Part shown: one piece after another, positions 15,934-23,983 of the stretch
Numbering within the stretch: position 1 is the stretch's first letter
Layout: each line of letters starts with the position of its first letter
Source of the DNA: Pseudoxanthomonas suwonensis
Lineage (GTDB): Bacteria; Pseudomonadota; Gammaproteobacteria; Xanthomonadales; Xanthomonadaceae
Reading direction: 5' to 3'
Length of the DNA: 49,611 nucleotides
NCBI GenBank assembly: GCA_030535605.1
Contig: JAUNRQ010000008.1
Location: 1 to 49,611 of the forward strand
Translations under genes and position numbers: made by a program
Notes under the pieces: model-generated
What the model was told of the DNA's origin: nothing
Seen by the model: only the letters and a program-made list of their open reading frames with translations
Database searches by the model: none

Positions 15934-17790
15934 ATGAGCCGTCGGAACGCACCGGATCCAGAACGCCCACCCGCGCTGCGTCGCATCGCGCATGCCGTGA
16001 ACGGCGTGGCGGCGTCCGCGGGCTTGGCCTTCATGGATGTGCTGGACGCGCTGACCCGCACGTATCGGCGACCGCTTGCGCTGTTGGCCAAGCGCACTGG
16101 CTTCGGCTTCTATCCGTTGCTGGCACTGGCGATGCTTGGCTGGCTGGCGTGGGATGGCACCCACGCGCAGAGGCTGGCGGCCGCCGAGGATGCGGTGTTC
16201 GACCAGTTGATCCGCTGGCGGCCGCTGGAGCCGACGCCGTCGGCGAAGGTGGCGGTGGTGGAGATCGACGATTGCTCGATCGAGCATTTCCGCGCCCGTG
16301 GCGAGGGCGGCTGGCCCTGGGGCCGGCAGCGACATGCCGACCTGATCGACGCGCTGGATCGCGCCGGCGTGCAGCGCATCGGGTTCGACGTGTTGTTCGC
16401 CGACCCCGGTACGGACACCGACGGCGACGCGATGCTGGAGGCGATGGCCGCTGCCGGCGAGGGCCGCTTCGTGTTCGCGTCCACCCGCCTGCATCCCGGC
16501 CATGACGCCGGCAGCCCGCTGCGGGCCGGACGCACCCCGGGGGCGTGGCCGTTGCGCCACGGCGCGGTCCGACCGGGCCCACAGGTGGCGATGATCCTGC
16601 CGTACGGCGAGGCGATGGCCCGCCACAGCGGGCTGGTGAACCTGAGCCGCGCCGGCGACGGCGTGGTCCGCGACGTACGCCTGTACGAACGCGTGGGCGA
16701 TTGGGCGATCCCGTCGCTGCCGCTGCGCCTGGCCAGGCAGGCGGACGTCCCCATGCAGGCGGCGGGCGACGGCTGGCTGCGGATCAACTGGCGCAGCGGC
16801 TCGCCGCTGGAGTATGTCAGCGCGGCCGACCTGCTGGCCGGCGAACCGGTCTGCGGCACCGCGGGCGTGCCGGACCTGCGCGACCGCACGGTGCTGGTCG
16901 GGCACACCGCCGCCGGCATCAACGACGCCAAGCCGACGCCGGTGAACATGGCCATGCCAGGCGTGGAGGTGCTGGCCGAAGCGACCGAGGCGCTGATCAG
17001 CGGCAACGCCATCACCATGCCGCCGGCGTGGCTGAAGTACCTGCTGGCGGCGCTGCTGGTGCTGGGCACGGGCTTCGTGTTCTGGCGCGGCGAGCCCCAC
17101 GAGGATGTCGACGTGGTGTTCGCCAGCCTCAATGGCGGCCTGCTGGTGGTGGCGCTGGTGGCGCTGAACGCCGGCGTGTTCATCGACATCTTCGCCAGCG
17201 TCGGTTTCGGCGCCCTGTGCTTCGGCCTGTGCCGCGGCCACGCCGCGCTGCAACGCGGGCGCGTGATCGGCAACCACGACTACCTGCCGGATTTCGACCC
17301 CGCCGCCACGCCGTGGCTGGGCACCGTGCGCCTGCGCTTCGTTGCCAATCGGTCACTGGCCCGGGAGGAAGCGCGCCGCTGCCGGCGCGAGTACCGCCGC
17401 CTGCTGCGACGCTTCCTGTACCGCAGTGACGGCATGGTGCTGATCGAAGGGGTGATCGAGCGCAAGAGCTGGCTGGTGGAGCAACTGGAAGATCTGGTGC
17501 AGCTGGTGTGGCGCGCCGATTCCGAAGCCGCGCTGCGCGCGCGAATGCGCCATGACCTGGACGCCCTGCACGCGCTGCTGCACGGCAGCCATGCGCGGCT
17601 GGATGACGGCACGCGCGTCTGGCTGGCCAGCAGCGTGGTCCGGATCGACCCGGCGGTCGCGTTCCAGCGGCAACGCGAGCAACTGCGGCCGCTCTACCAG
17701 CAGGACTTCAACCATCTCCCCCCATGGCCGCTGTCGGCGGCCAACCCGGCCGTCGACCCGGATATCTCCCGGGCAGGAGTCTCCCCATGA
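15934..17790 (+). CDS. CHASE2-domain membrane protein with unrecognised C-terminal domain
   Basis: This 618-residue protein has one membrane helix around residues 50-66 (FYPLLALAMLGWLAW), then a periplasmic CHASE2 sensor domain to about residue 360 (FDQLIRWRPLEPTPS, VAVVEIDDCSIEHF, GVQRIGFDVLFADPG, RTVLVGHTAAGINDAKPTP). Two or three more membrane helices follow (about 367-440). The last ~165 residues are cytoplasmic and Arg-rich, and I see no GGDEF, cyclase, kinase or STAS signature in them. CHASE2 proteins usually sense an external signal and pass it to a fused catalytic domain. I chose ATG 15934; a TTG 36 bases upstream is in frame. The stop overlaps the next gene's start (ATGA), so the M48 peptidase is probably its functional partner. 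Confidence 0.85.
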   Translation: MSRRNAPDPERPPALRRIAHAVNGVAASAGLAFMDVLDALTRTYRRPLALLAKRTGFGFYPLLALAMLGWLAWDGTHAQRLAAAEDAVFDQLIRWRPLEPTPSAKVAVVEIDDCSIEHFRARGEGGWPWGRQRHADLIDALDRAGVQRIGFDVLFADPGTDTDGDAMLEAMAAAGEGRFVFASTRLHPGHDAGSPLRAGRTPGAWPLRHGAVRPGPQVAMILPYGEAMARHSGLVNLSRAGDGVVRDVRLYERVGDWAIPSLPLRLARQADVPMQAAGDGWLRINWRSGSPLEYVSAADLLAGEPVCGTAGVPDLRDRTVLVGHTAAGINDAKPTPVNMAMPGVEVLAEATEALISGNAITMPPAWLKYLLAALLVLGTGFVFWRGEPHEDVDVVFASLNGGLLVVALVALNAGVFIDIFASVGFGALCFGLCRGHAALQRGRVIGNHDYLPDFDPAATPWLGTVRLRFVANRSLAREEARRCRREYRRLLRRFLYRSDGMVLIEGVIERKSWLVEQLEDLVQLVWRADSEAALRARMRHDLDALHALLHGSHARLDDGTRVWLASSVVRIDPAVAFQRQREQLRPLYQQDFNHLPPWPLSAANPAVDPDISRAGVSP

Positions 17791-19139
17791 ACGTGTCTTT
17801 CCGTTTCCGCACACCACTCGCTGCCGCCGTGGGCTTCGGCCTGCTCGTTGCCGGCACCGCCTTTGCCCAGCAACCTGCGCGCGTGCACAAGCCCAAGGCG
17901 GACGTGCATGCAGCGGCCGACCTGTCCTCCCCGAAGCTGGAAAGCCTTGCGCGCGGCACCCGGGTGCAGGTCACCGGCCAGCAGGGATTGTGGTATCGGC
18001 TGCAACGCGGCGACGGCAGCGACGGTTTCGTGCGCATCAACGACCTGCGGATGCAGCAGCCGGCCGCCGAGGCCAGCGCATCCCAGCGTTCGGCGCTGTT
18101 CGGTGGCGGCGCCGGCCGCGGCCGCGTCGCCGAGACCGCGACCGTGCGTGGCATCAACGCCGGCCAGTTGCGCGCGGGCGGCAGCGACACGGCGGCGTTG
18201 CGCCGGATCGAAGGCTTCCGCGTGGATGCGTCCAGCGCCGATGCCCATGCGCGCCAGCAGGGCTGGCAGCCACGGGCAGTGCCATGGTCCGGCGAAGCGC
18301 AGCCGACGGCGATCGACCCGCGCGAGGCCACCCGGGCCGAACGCCGCGAGCGCGTCGCCACGGCGCGCGGCGTGCTGTCGGCGATCGGCGGCGGGCTGCT
18401 GGGTGGTCGCGCCGGCAGCACCGTGGCGCGGGTCGCCGACCGCAGCGCCGGCAAGTCGGAAGCGGAACTGATGGAAGAAGAACTGGCTCTCGGGCCGGCG
18501 CTGTCGGCGCGGATCCTCGCCGTGGCCCCGCCGTGGGACAACCCCGCGGCACAGCGCCGGCTCAACCTCGTCGGCCGTTGGCTGGCATCGCGGACATCGC
18601 GCCCGGACCTGCCCTGGACCTTCGCGGTGATCGACGATGGCGAAGCCAACGCCTTCGCCGCGCCCGGCGGCTACGTGCTGGTCACGCGCGGGCTTTACGA
18701 GTTGCTGGCCGACGACAGCGAGCTGGCCGCCGTGCTGGCCCATGAACTGTCGCACGTGGTGCAGCGTGACCATTACGAGGTCATCCGCAAGCAGCAGGTG
18801 ACCGAACTCGGCAAGGACCTGGCGATGGCGCAGGTGCGCACGCCCGGTGCGCTCGGGTTCGCCCGCAGTTACGTGGAACGCCACGGCGCGGCGGTGTTGC
18901 TGTCGAGCCTGGATCGCGATGCCGAATACCGTTCCGACCATGCCGCCGGCATCTATCTGGCGCGCACGGGCTTCGATCCGCTGGCGTTCTACAGCGTGCT
19001 GCAGAAGCTGACCGCGCTGGGCAGCCGTCCGGCGCAGCTCGCGCAGCTGTATGCCACGCATCCGCCGTTGGAGGAGCGCCTGGACCGGCTTGATCGGCAG
19101 ATCGGCGCGGACGCCGGCGGTCGCGGGCGACGGCGCTGA
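17787..19139 (+). CDS. Secreted M48-family metallopeptidase with N-terminal SH3 domain
   Basis: This 450-residue protein has a Sec signal ending AFA-QQ at residue 27 and then a bacterial SH3-type domain (about 35-90; [22 protein letters not shown]...). A Gly/Ala-rich linker leads to the M48 peptidase domain, where H319-E-L-S-H323 and E380 ([13 protein letters not shown]) form the zinc site. The [14 protein letters not shown] segment near the end is also typical. It is likely a periplasmic BepA-like quality-control protease without TPRs. It overlaps the CHASE2 gene by 4 bases, so translation is coupled; regulation of the peptidase by the sensor protein is an inference. Confidence 0.9.
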   Translation: MNVSFRFRTPLAAAVGFGLLVAGTAFAQQPARVHKPKADVHAAADLSSPKLESLARGTRVQVTGQQGLWYRLQRGDGSDGFVRINDLRMQQPAAEASASQRSALFGGGAGRGRVAETATVRGINAGQLRAGGSDTAALRRIEGFRVDASSADAHARQQGWQPRAVPWSGEAQPTAIDPREATRAERRERVATARGVLSAIGGGLLGGRAGSTVARVADRSAGKSEAELMEEELALGPALSARILAVAPPWDNPAAQRRLNLVGRWLASRTSRPDLPWTFAVIDDGEANAFAAPGGYVLVTRGLYELLADDSELAAVLAHELSHVVQRDHYEVIRKQQVTELGKDLAMAQVRTPGALGFARSYVERHGAAVLLSSLDRDAEYRSDHAAGIYLARTGFDPLAFYSVLQKLTALGSRPAQLAQLYATHPPLEERLDRLDRQIGADAGGRGRRR

Positions 19140-19212
19140 GCGGCCGACGGAGGCTCGCGATGTGCCGCGACCACGCCGGTCGCCTGCCATGGCCGCCCGT
19201 ACAATGGCGGCC

Positions 19213-19593
19213 ATGGACATCTTCAAGGTCTTCACCATCGAGGCCGCGCACCGCCTGCCGAACGTTCCTGAAGGTCACAAGTGCGCGCGCCTGCACGGTC
19301 ACTCGTTCCGCATCGAACTGCATGTCAGCGGCGAGCCCGGGGCCGACAGCGGCTGGGTGATGGATTTCGGCGACATCAAGGCCGCGTTCCAGCCGTTGTA
19401 CGCACAGCTGGACCATCACTACCTCAATGACATCGACGGCCTGGAAAACCCCACCAGCGAGCGTCTGGCGCAGTGGATCTGGCAACGGTTGCAGCCCTCG
19501 CTGCCGCAACTGAGCGAAGTGGTGGTGCACGAGACCTGCACGTCCGGCTGTCGCTATCGTGGCCCGGGCGGGGGCAACGACAGCCGAAGCTGA
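19213..19593 (+). CDS. queD: 6-carboxy-5,6,7,8-tetrahydropterin synthase QueD
   Basis: QueD converts dihydroneopterin triphosphate to 6-carboxytetrahydropterin, the second step of queuosine precursor (preQ0) synthesis. The 126-residue product closely follows E. coli Que[34 protein letters not shown] and HETCTSGC. Zinc ligands are H13, H28 and H30, with catalytic Cys24. I chose the ATG at 19213 ([10 protein letters not shown]); an ATG at 19204 would add three residues. The sequence TACAAT at 19199-19204 resembles a -10 box, but is very close to the start. No other queuosine gene is visible nearby. Confidence 0.95.
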   Translation: MDIFKVFTIEAAHRLPNVPEGHKCARLHGHSFRIELHVSGEPGADSGWVMDFGDIKAAFQPLYAQLDHHYLNDIDGLENPTSERLAQWIWQRLQPSLPQLSEVVVHETCTSGCRYRGPGGGNDSRS

Positions 19594-19618
19594 ACGGTCA
19601 CGCAGTCGCCATGCGCGA

Positions 19619-19651
19619 GTTGTTGCAATGCAACAACCGAGGGGTTATGCT
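19619..19651 (+). promoter_or_regulatory. Phasin promoter with palindromic operator
   Basis: A perfect inverted repeat GTTGTTGCA-A-TGCAACAAC spans 19619-19637. It overlaps a -35-like TTGCAA (19623-19628), which lies exactly 17 bases before a -10-like TATGCT (19646-19651). The core TTGCAATGCAA resembles the TTGCxxTGCAA-type sites bound by PhaR, the PHB-granule regulator of phasin genes. Position and neighbour fit; binding is an inference. Confidence 0.6.
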
Positions 19652-19700
19652 GCACCGCACAAACCGGCAAATCCCTGCCGGCCCAGCAGAGGACCCCGCC

Positions 19701-20132
19701 ATGTACCAGTACAACAACGAGCAGTTCGCCGCCGGCGCCCGTCAGTTCGCCGACGTCTTCGCCCAGATCAACCGCCTCGCCCTGGACAACGCCGAGAAGG
19801 CGTTCGCCCTGCAGATGGCCACCCTGGAAGAGAACACCAACGCCGCGTTCGCCTATTTCGGCGAACTGGTGGAAGCGCGTGATTTCGAAGACCTGAAGGC
19901 CGCTTGGCCGAAGGGCGTGCAGATTGCCCGCGAGAATGTCGAGCGCGCCATCGGCACCCAGCAGGAAGTGCTCGGTCACACCCTGAAGGCCAACGAGTCG
20001 ATCGCCCAGATCGCCAAGGGCCAGTTCGAGCAGGCCACCGCCGAAGCCCAGGCCCAGGTCGAGAAGGTCACCGCCAAGGCCAAGGCCGAAGTGGAAAAGG
20101 CCACCAAGGCCGCGACCCGCGCTGCCAAGTAA
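19701..20132 (+). CDS. phaP: Phasin family protein
   Basis: This 143-residue protein has no signal peptide and is almost wholly helical. It starts MYQYNNEQFAAGARQFADV and has the phasin pattern LALDNAEKAFALQMATLEE, then amphipathic helices and an Ala/Lys-rich tail (VTAKAKAEVEKATKAATR) that may form a coiled coil. Phasins coat polyhydroxyalkanoate granules and control their size; some members act as general stress proteins. I chose the ATG at 19701 because AGAGGA precedes it and the frame upstream contains the promoter. A strong terminator follows, so it is monocistronic. No PHA synthase is in this window. Confidence 0.87.
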   Translation: MYQYNNEQFAAGARQFADVFAQINRLALDNAEKAFALQMATLEENTNAAFAYFGELVEARDFEDLKAAWPKGVQIARENVERAIGTQQEVLGHTLKANESIAQIAKGQFEQATAEAQAQVEKVTAKAKAEVEKATKAATRAAK

Positions 20133-20180
20133 TCATCCGCTGCGCCGCATCTCTCCCGGCGCGACAGGATGCTCCCCCGA

Positions 20181-20208
20181 CCCGACGGCTGCGGCCGTCG
20201 GGTTTTTT
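20181..20208 (+). terminator. Intrinsic terminator of the phasin gene
   Basis: The stem CCCGACGGC (20181-20189) pairs with GCCGTCGGG (20194-20202) around TGCG and is followed by TTTTTT. It lies 48 bases after the phasin stop, on the plus strand. The ~100 bases from here to bioD show no gene. Confidence 0.9.
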
Positions 20209-20307
20209 GTTGTCTGAATTTCCCCTCGCATGCTGGCGTCATCCGCGGCGACGCCGCGGTACGGCACCCGGAGTCCGATTCGATTCGCGCCTGCGTTGGC
20301 GCTGGCG

Positions 20308-20967
20308 TCACGGCAGACGCAGGTTGGCGGCCGCCTCCACCGGGCTCATTCCATGCGCGAGCAATCCAAGACAGGGCGCGGGAAGCTGTTGCTGCAGCAG
20401 GCGTGCGTAGTCGCCGTTGTCGTCGAATCCGGCCTCCACCGCATTGCCGATCCAGCCCAGCAAGCGGCAACCGTCGTCGGCGATCACCCGAGCACTGAGC
20501 CGGGCATGGTTGAGGCAACCCAGGCGCATCCCGACCACCAGCACCACCGGCAACTGCAAGCGCCGTACCAGTGCGGACTGCTCCAGCCCATCATCGAAGG
20601 GTGCCAGCCAGCCCCCCGCACCTTCGACCACCACGGCATCGGCGCGCGCCTGCAACCGCTCGAATGCGTCGGCCAACACCGCCAGGTCCACGCGCACGCC
20701 CGCCGCACGGGCGGCCAGTTGCGGCGCGCTCGGCAGCGGCAAGGCGAAGGAGTTCAGCTCCGCGTACGGCGCGGCGCGGTCACTGGCCGCCTGCAGGGCG
20801 AGAGCATCGTCATTGCGCCACTGGCCGTCGACTCGCTGGCAGCCGGCGGCGACCGGCTTCATGCCCGCCACCCGCAGTCCGCGTGCACGCAGCGCGTGCA
20901 ACAGCGCCACGCTGGCGTGCGTCTTGCCGACGCCGGTGTCGGTGCCGGTGACATACAGGCTGTGCAT
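20308..20967 (-). CDS. bioD: ATP-dependent dethiobiotin synthetase
   Basis: BioD closes the ureido ring of dethiobiotin from DAPA, CO2 and ATP, the penultimate step of biotin synthesis. The 219-residue product starts MHSLYVTGTDTGVGKTHAS with the P-loop at residues 8-16, and contains VAGMKPVAAGC and VVVEGAGGWLAPF, both family motifs. The start at 20967 was chosen because the P-loop always lies close to the N-terminus; the frame is open further upstream. The gene is divergent from msrC (gap 91 bases). No other bio gene is in the window. Confidence 0.95.
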   Translation of the reverse strand: MHSLYVTGTDTGVGKTHASVALLHALRARGLRVAGMKPVAAGCQRVDGQWRNDDALALQAASDRAAPYAELNSFALPLPSAPQLAARAAGVRVDLAVLADAFERLQARADAVVVEGAGGWLAPFDDGLEQSALVRRLQLPVVLVVGMRLGCLNHARLSARVIADDGCRLLGWIGNAVEAGFDDNGDYARLLQQQLPAPCLGLLAHGMSPVEAAANLRLP

Positions 20968-21058
20968 CGACGGATTGTAGGACGCCGGCACGTCGCAACG
21001 CCCGGTTCCGCCTGCCGCGACGTGGCGTGCCTGCGCTCCGGGCAGGCACAATGGCGGC

Positions 21059-21538
21059 ATGTTCACCGCCAACCCGCTCACCGGCAGCAAGCCGGAGCAG
21101 TACCGCCAGTTGCTGCAACAGGCCCGCGCACTGCTTCACGGCGAGTCCGACCGCATCGCCAACGCCGCCAACCTCTCGGCACTGGTCTACAGCGCCCTGC
21201 CCGACCTCAACTGGGTCGGCTTCTACTTCTTCGACGGGTCCGAACTGGTGGTCGGCCCGTTCCAGGGGCTGCCGGCCTGCGTGCGCATTCCGCTGGATCG
21301 CGGCGTCTGCGGCGCCGCCGCGCGCACGCGCCAAACCCAGCGCGTCGACGATGTGCACGCGTTCCCCGGACACATCGCCTGCGACGGCGCCTCGCGCTCG
21401 GAACTGGTGGTGCCGCTGGTCGACGCAGACGGCAAGCTGGTCGGCGTGTTCGATCTCGACAGCCCGTTGCCGGCGCGTTTCGACGCCGATGACCAGGCCG
21501 GCCTGGAAGCGCTGGCGGCCTCGCTGCTGGACACCTGA
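21059..21538 (+). CDS. msrC: Free methionine-(R)-sulfoxide reductase (GAF domain)
   Basis: This 159-residue single GAF-domain protein matches fRMsr. Cys74, Cys84 and Cys108 have the same spacing (10 and 24) as the catalytic and resolving cysteines at 84, 94 and 118 of the E. coli enzyme. Typical segments are NWVGFYFFDG, GPFQGLPACVRIPLDRGVCG and FPGHIACDGASRSELVVPL (the last as GHIACDGASRSELVVPL). It reduces free methionine R-sulfoxide in the cytoplasm, using thioredoxin. The start at 21059 gives the normal length. Its neighbour downstream is the cobalamin riboswitch and btuB, an unrelated unit. Confidence 0.93.
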   Translation: MFTANPLTGSKPEQYRQLLQQARALLHGESDRIANAANLSALVYSALPDLNWVGFYFFDGSELVVGPFQGLPACVRIPLDRGVCGAAARTRQTQRVDDVHAFPGHIACDGASRSELVVPLVDADGKLVGVFDLDSPLPARFDADDQAGLEALAASLLDT

Positions 21539-21605
21539 GCCACGCCAGCGCCACATCGATACCGCGCCGCCGCGACCGGCTTGGCGTACACTGCGCACGC
21601 TTCAT

Positions 21606-21798
21606 GGTGACCTGCCGGCCGCGTGCCGCGGGTTGAAACGGGAAGCCGGTGACGTCGCATCAACGCGGCCAGTCCGGCGCTGCCCCCGCAACGGTAAGCG
21701 TGCGAACGCGACATCGGCCACTGGACGTGCACACGTCCGGGAAGGCGTCGCGGCGCAGGGTCCGCCCGACCCTGCCCACGCAAGCCCGGAGACCGGCC
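21606..21798 (+). promoter_or_regulatory. Cobalamin riboswitch upstream of btuB
   Basis: The ordered elements of the cobalamin aptamer are visible: an opening GGTGACC, GGTTGAAACGGGAAGCCGGTG, then AGTCCGGCGCTGCCCCCGCA followed by ACGGTAAGCG, the B12 box GGCCACTGG, CCGGGAAGG, and the closing AAGCCCGGAGACCGGCC that pairs with the opening. Adenosylcobalamin binding to such an RNA normally represses translation or transcription of the next gene. About 140 bases of leader remain before the btuB start, enough for an expression platform. No T-run terminator is evident there, so translational control is likelier. Confidence 0.93.
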
Positions 21799-21939
21799 AT
21801 GCAGGCACTTTGTTTGCGATGCGGAGGGCGTCGCGGCGAACGCTGTGCCGCGATGCCGTGGCCCGCCTTTGCCAGCCGTCCCCGCCCGCAAGTCCATCCC
21901 CTTGCATCGCGCGGGCGTGCGCGACGACGGAGCCGTTTC

Positions 21940-23820
21940 ATGCCGATCAACCACTCTTTCCGTTCTTCCACCCTTTGCCTTGCCCTGGCCACGGTGCTGG
22001 CTGGCCCTGTCATGGCGCAGTCGCCGGATGCCGATGCACTGGACGCGGTGATCGTCACCGCCACCCGCACCGACCAGCCGCTGGCCGAAAGCCTCAGTCC
22101 GGCGGAAATCATCGACCGTGCCCAGATCGAACGCAGCCAGGCGCGTGACCTTCCGGAACTGCTGACCGGTCGCGCCGGCATCAACCTCGCCAACCAGGGC
22201 GGTGCCGGCAAGAACACCACGGTGTCCATGCGCGGCACCGAATCCGACCACGTGCTGCTGCTGGTCGATGGCGTGCGCGTGCTGTCCGTCAGCGCCGGCA
22301 TCCCGGCGTTCCAGGATATTCCGCTGGAGCTGATCGAACGCATCGAGATCGTGCGTGGCCCGCGCTCGAGCCTGTACGGCTCGGAGGCCATCGGCGGGGT
22401 GATCCACGTGTTCACCCGTCGCGACCGCGGTCCGCTGGCGGCGCGCATGCGTGTCGGCGTGGGCAGCCATCAGCGCCGCGAAGCCGGCTTCGGCATCGGT
22501 GGCGGCAGCGAGCGCGGCTGGTTCGGCCTGGACATCGGCCATCAGCACACCGATGGCATCAATGCCTGCCGCGGCTCCGCCACGCTGTTCACGGGCTGCT
22601 ACACCGACGAACCGGACCGCGACGGCTACCGCAGCACCTCCGCCAGCCTGCGCGGCGGCACCGCGCTGGGCGAGACACTGGAACTGCGCGGCAACGCGAT
22701 GCATGCCTCCGGCGTCAACGAGTACGACGGTTCGCTGGCGGGCGGCAACGAGTCCGACGTGGTGCAGCAGGTGCTGAGCACACGCCTGGACTGGACACCC
22801 AACGCCGCCACCCGCGTGCACCTGCAACTGGGCCGCGCCGAGGACCGTTCCGTCAGTCGCTACCGCGAGCCCGCCAGCGGCGACATCACGCAGGCCAACC
22901 GCTTCGATACGCAACGCGACAGCGCCACCTTGCAGGGCGATTTCCAGCTGGGTAATGCCCATCTGCTGACGGTCGGTGCGGACTGGCTGCGCGACCGGCT
23001 GGGCGGCAACGTTGCCTTTGTCGTCGACGTGCGTCGCAACACTGCCCTGTTCGCCGAATGGCAGGGCCGCGTTGGCGCCCATCGTGTGCAGGCAGCATTG
23101 CGCAACGACGACAACCAGCAGTTCGGCAACCATTCCACCGGCAGCATCGGCTGGGGCATGGATGTCGGCACCGGCATCGCGTTGCGCGCCAGCTACGGCA
23201 CCGGCTTCCGTGCACCCAGCTTCAACGACCTGTACTACCCCGGCAGCGGAATCCCCACGCTGGAACCGGAACGCTCCGGCAGCGTCAACCTCGGCATCGG
23301 CGGCGAGCACGGCGGCTGGACGTGGGCGGTCGATGCCTTCGATACTCGCATCGACCAGCTGATCGCCTACAACCTCAGCACGTTTGTGCTGGAGCAGGTG
23401 GAGAAAGCCCGCATCCGCGGCCTGGAGGCCACCACCAACGGACGCATCGGCGTCTGGCTGCTGGGGGCGCAGCTCAGCCACATCGATCCGCGCAACCATA
23501 GCGCCGGCATCAACCACGACAAGTTGTTGCCGCGCCGCTCCCGCCACACTGCGCGCCTTGACCTGGACCGCGACCTCGGCGCGTGGCGCTTCGGCGGCAG
23601 CATCAACGCCGCCAGCGCCCGCCAGGACGACGCCGCCAACACCCAGCGCCTGGGCGGCTGGAGCACCGTGGACCTGCGCGCGGACTACCGCTTCCATCCG
23701 GACTGGTCGGTGCAGGCGCAGCTGCGCAACATCTTCGACCGGCAGTACGAAACCGTTGCCTGGTACAACCAGCCCGGCCGCGAATGGGGCCTGACCCTGC
23801 GCTACGCACCGCGCGGCTGA
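21940..23820 (+). CDS. btuB: Vitamin B12 TonB-dependent receptor BtuB
   Basis: This 626-residue outer-membrane receptor starts MPINHSFRSSTLCLALATVL with a Sec signal ending VMAQ. The TonB box and plug follow (LDAVIVTATRTDQPLAES), then NLANQGGAGKNTTVSMRG, HVLLLVDGVRVLSVSAG and IEIVRGPRSSLYGSEAIGGV, which is the BtuB pattern. The last strand ends RYAPRG. It takes up cobalamins with energy from TonB. The cobalamin riboswitch directly upstream independently supports this assignment. I chose ATG 21940 at the signal peptide; the frame is open through part of the riboswitch. A 10-bp hairpin follows the stop. Confidence 0.94.
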   Translation: MPINHSFRSSTLCLALATVLAGPVMAQSPDADALDAVIVTATRTDQPLAESLSPAEIIDRAQIERSQARDLPELLTGRAGINLANQGGAGKNTTVSMRGTESDHVLLLVDGVRVLSVSAGIPAFQDIPLELIERIEIVRGPRSSLYGSEAIGGVIHVFTRRDRGPLAARMRVGVGSHQRREAGFGIGGGSERGWFGLDIGHQHTDGINACRGSATLFTGCYTDEPDRDGYRSTSASLRGGTALGETLELRGNAMHASGVNEYDGSLAGGNESDVVQQVLSTRLDWTPNAATRVHLQLGRAEDRSVSRYREPASGDITQANRFDTQRDSATLQGDFQLGNAHLLTVGADWLRDRLGGNVAFVVDVRRNTALFAEWQGRVGAHRVQAALRNDDNQQFGNHSTGSIGWGMDVGTGIALRASYGTGFRAPSFNDLYYPGSGIPTLEPERSGSVNLGIGGEHGGWTWAVDAFDTRIDQLIAYNLSTFVLEQVEKARIRGLEATTNGRIGVWLLGAQLSHIDPRNHSAGINHDKLLPRRSRHTARLDLDRDLGAWRFGGSINAASARQDDAANTQRLGGWSTVDLRADYRFHPDWSVQAQLRNIFDRQYETVAWYNQPGREWGLTLRYAPRG

Positions 23821-23840
23821 GCGAGGCAATCACCATTTCC

Positions 23841-23864
23841 CCGAGGGCAGTCCGCTGCCCTCGG
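23841..23864 (+). terminator. Hairpin after btuB, possible terminator
   Basis: CCGAGGGCAG (23841-23850) pairs perfectly with CTGCCCTCGG (23855-23864) around TCCG, 20 bases after the btuB stop. No T-run follows on either strand, so it is not a classical intrinsic terminator, but it may end or protect the transcript. Confidence 0.55.
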
Positions 23865-23875
23865 TGGACCTAACG

Positions 23876-23975
23876 CAATTCGCGACAGCGCCACAGCCGG
23901 TCCCTGGTGGCAGCAAACTCAATTCGCGACAGCGCCACAGCCGGCCCTCGTGGGAGCGAATTCAATTCGCGACAG
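23876..23975. repeat. Tandem REP-like palindromic repeats between btuB and ychF
   Basis: CAATTCGCGACAG occurs three times, at 23876, 23920 and 23963 (spacing 44 and 43). The first two copies extend into CGCCACAGCCGG, then CCCT and a TGGGAGC/TGGCAGC block. Before the third copy the sequence GCGAATT-C-AATTCGC is a perfect palindrome. The pattern (GGGAGCGAATTCAATTCGCGACAG as split here: GGGAGCGAATT, CAATTCGCGACAG) resembles the extragenic palindromic repeats common in Lysobacteraceae. The array lies between convergent btuB and ychF. Confidence 0.8.
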
Positions 23976-23983
23976 TCCACCCC

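Noticed and set aside
21223..23829. 868-codon minus-strand open frame opposite btuB
   Set aside because: Antisense shadow that also crosses the cobalamin riboswitch.
23876..23975. CRISPR array
   Set aside because: Only three imperfect copies with palindromic unit, related spacers and no cas genes; a REP-like repeat fits better.
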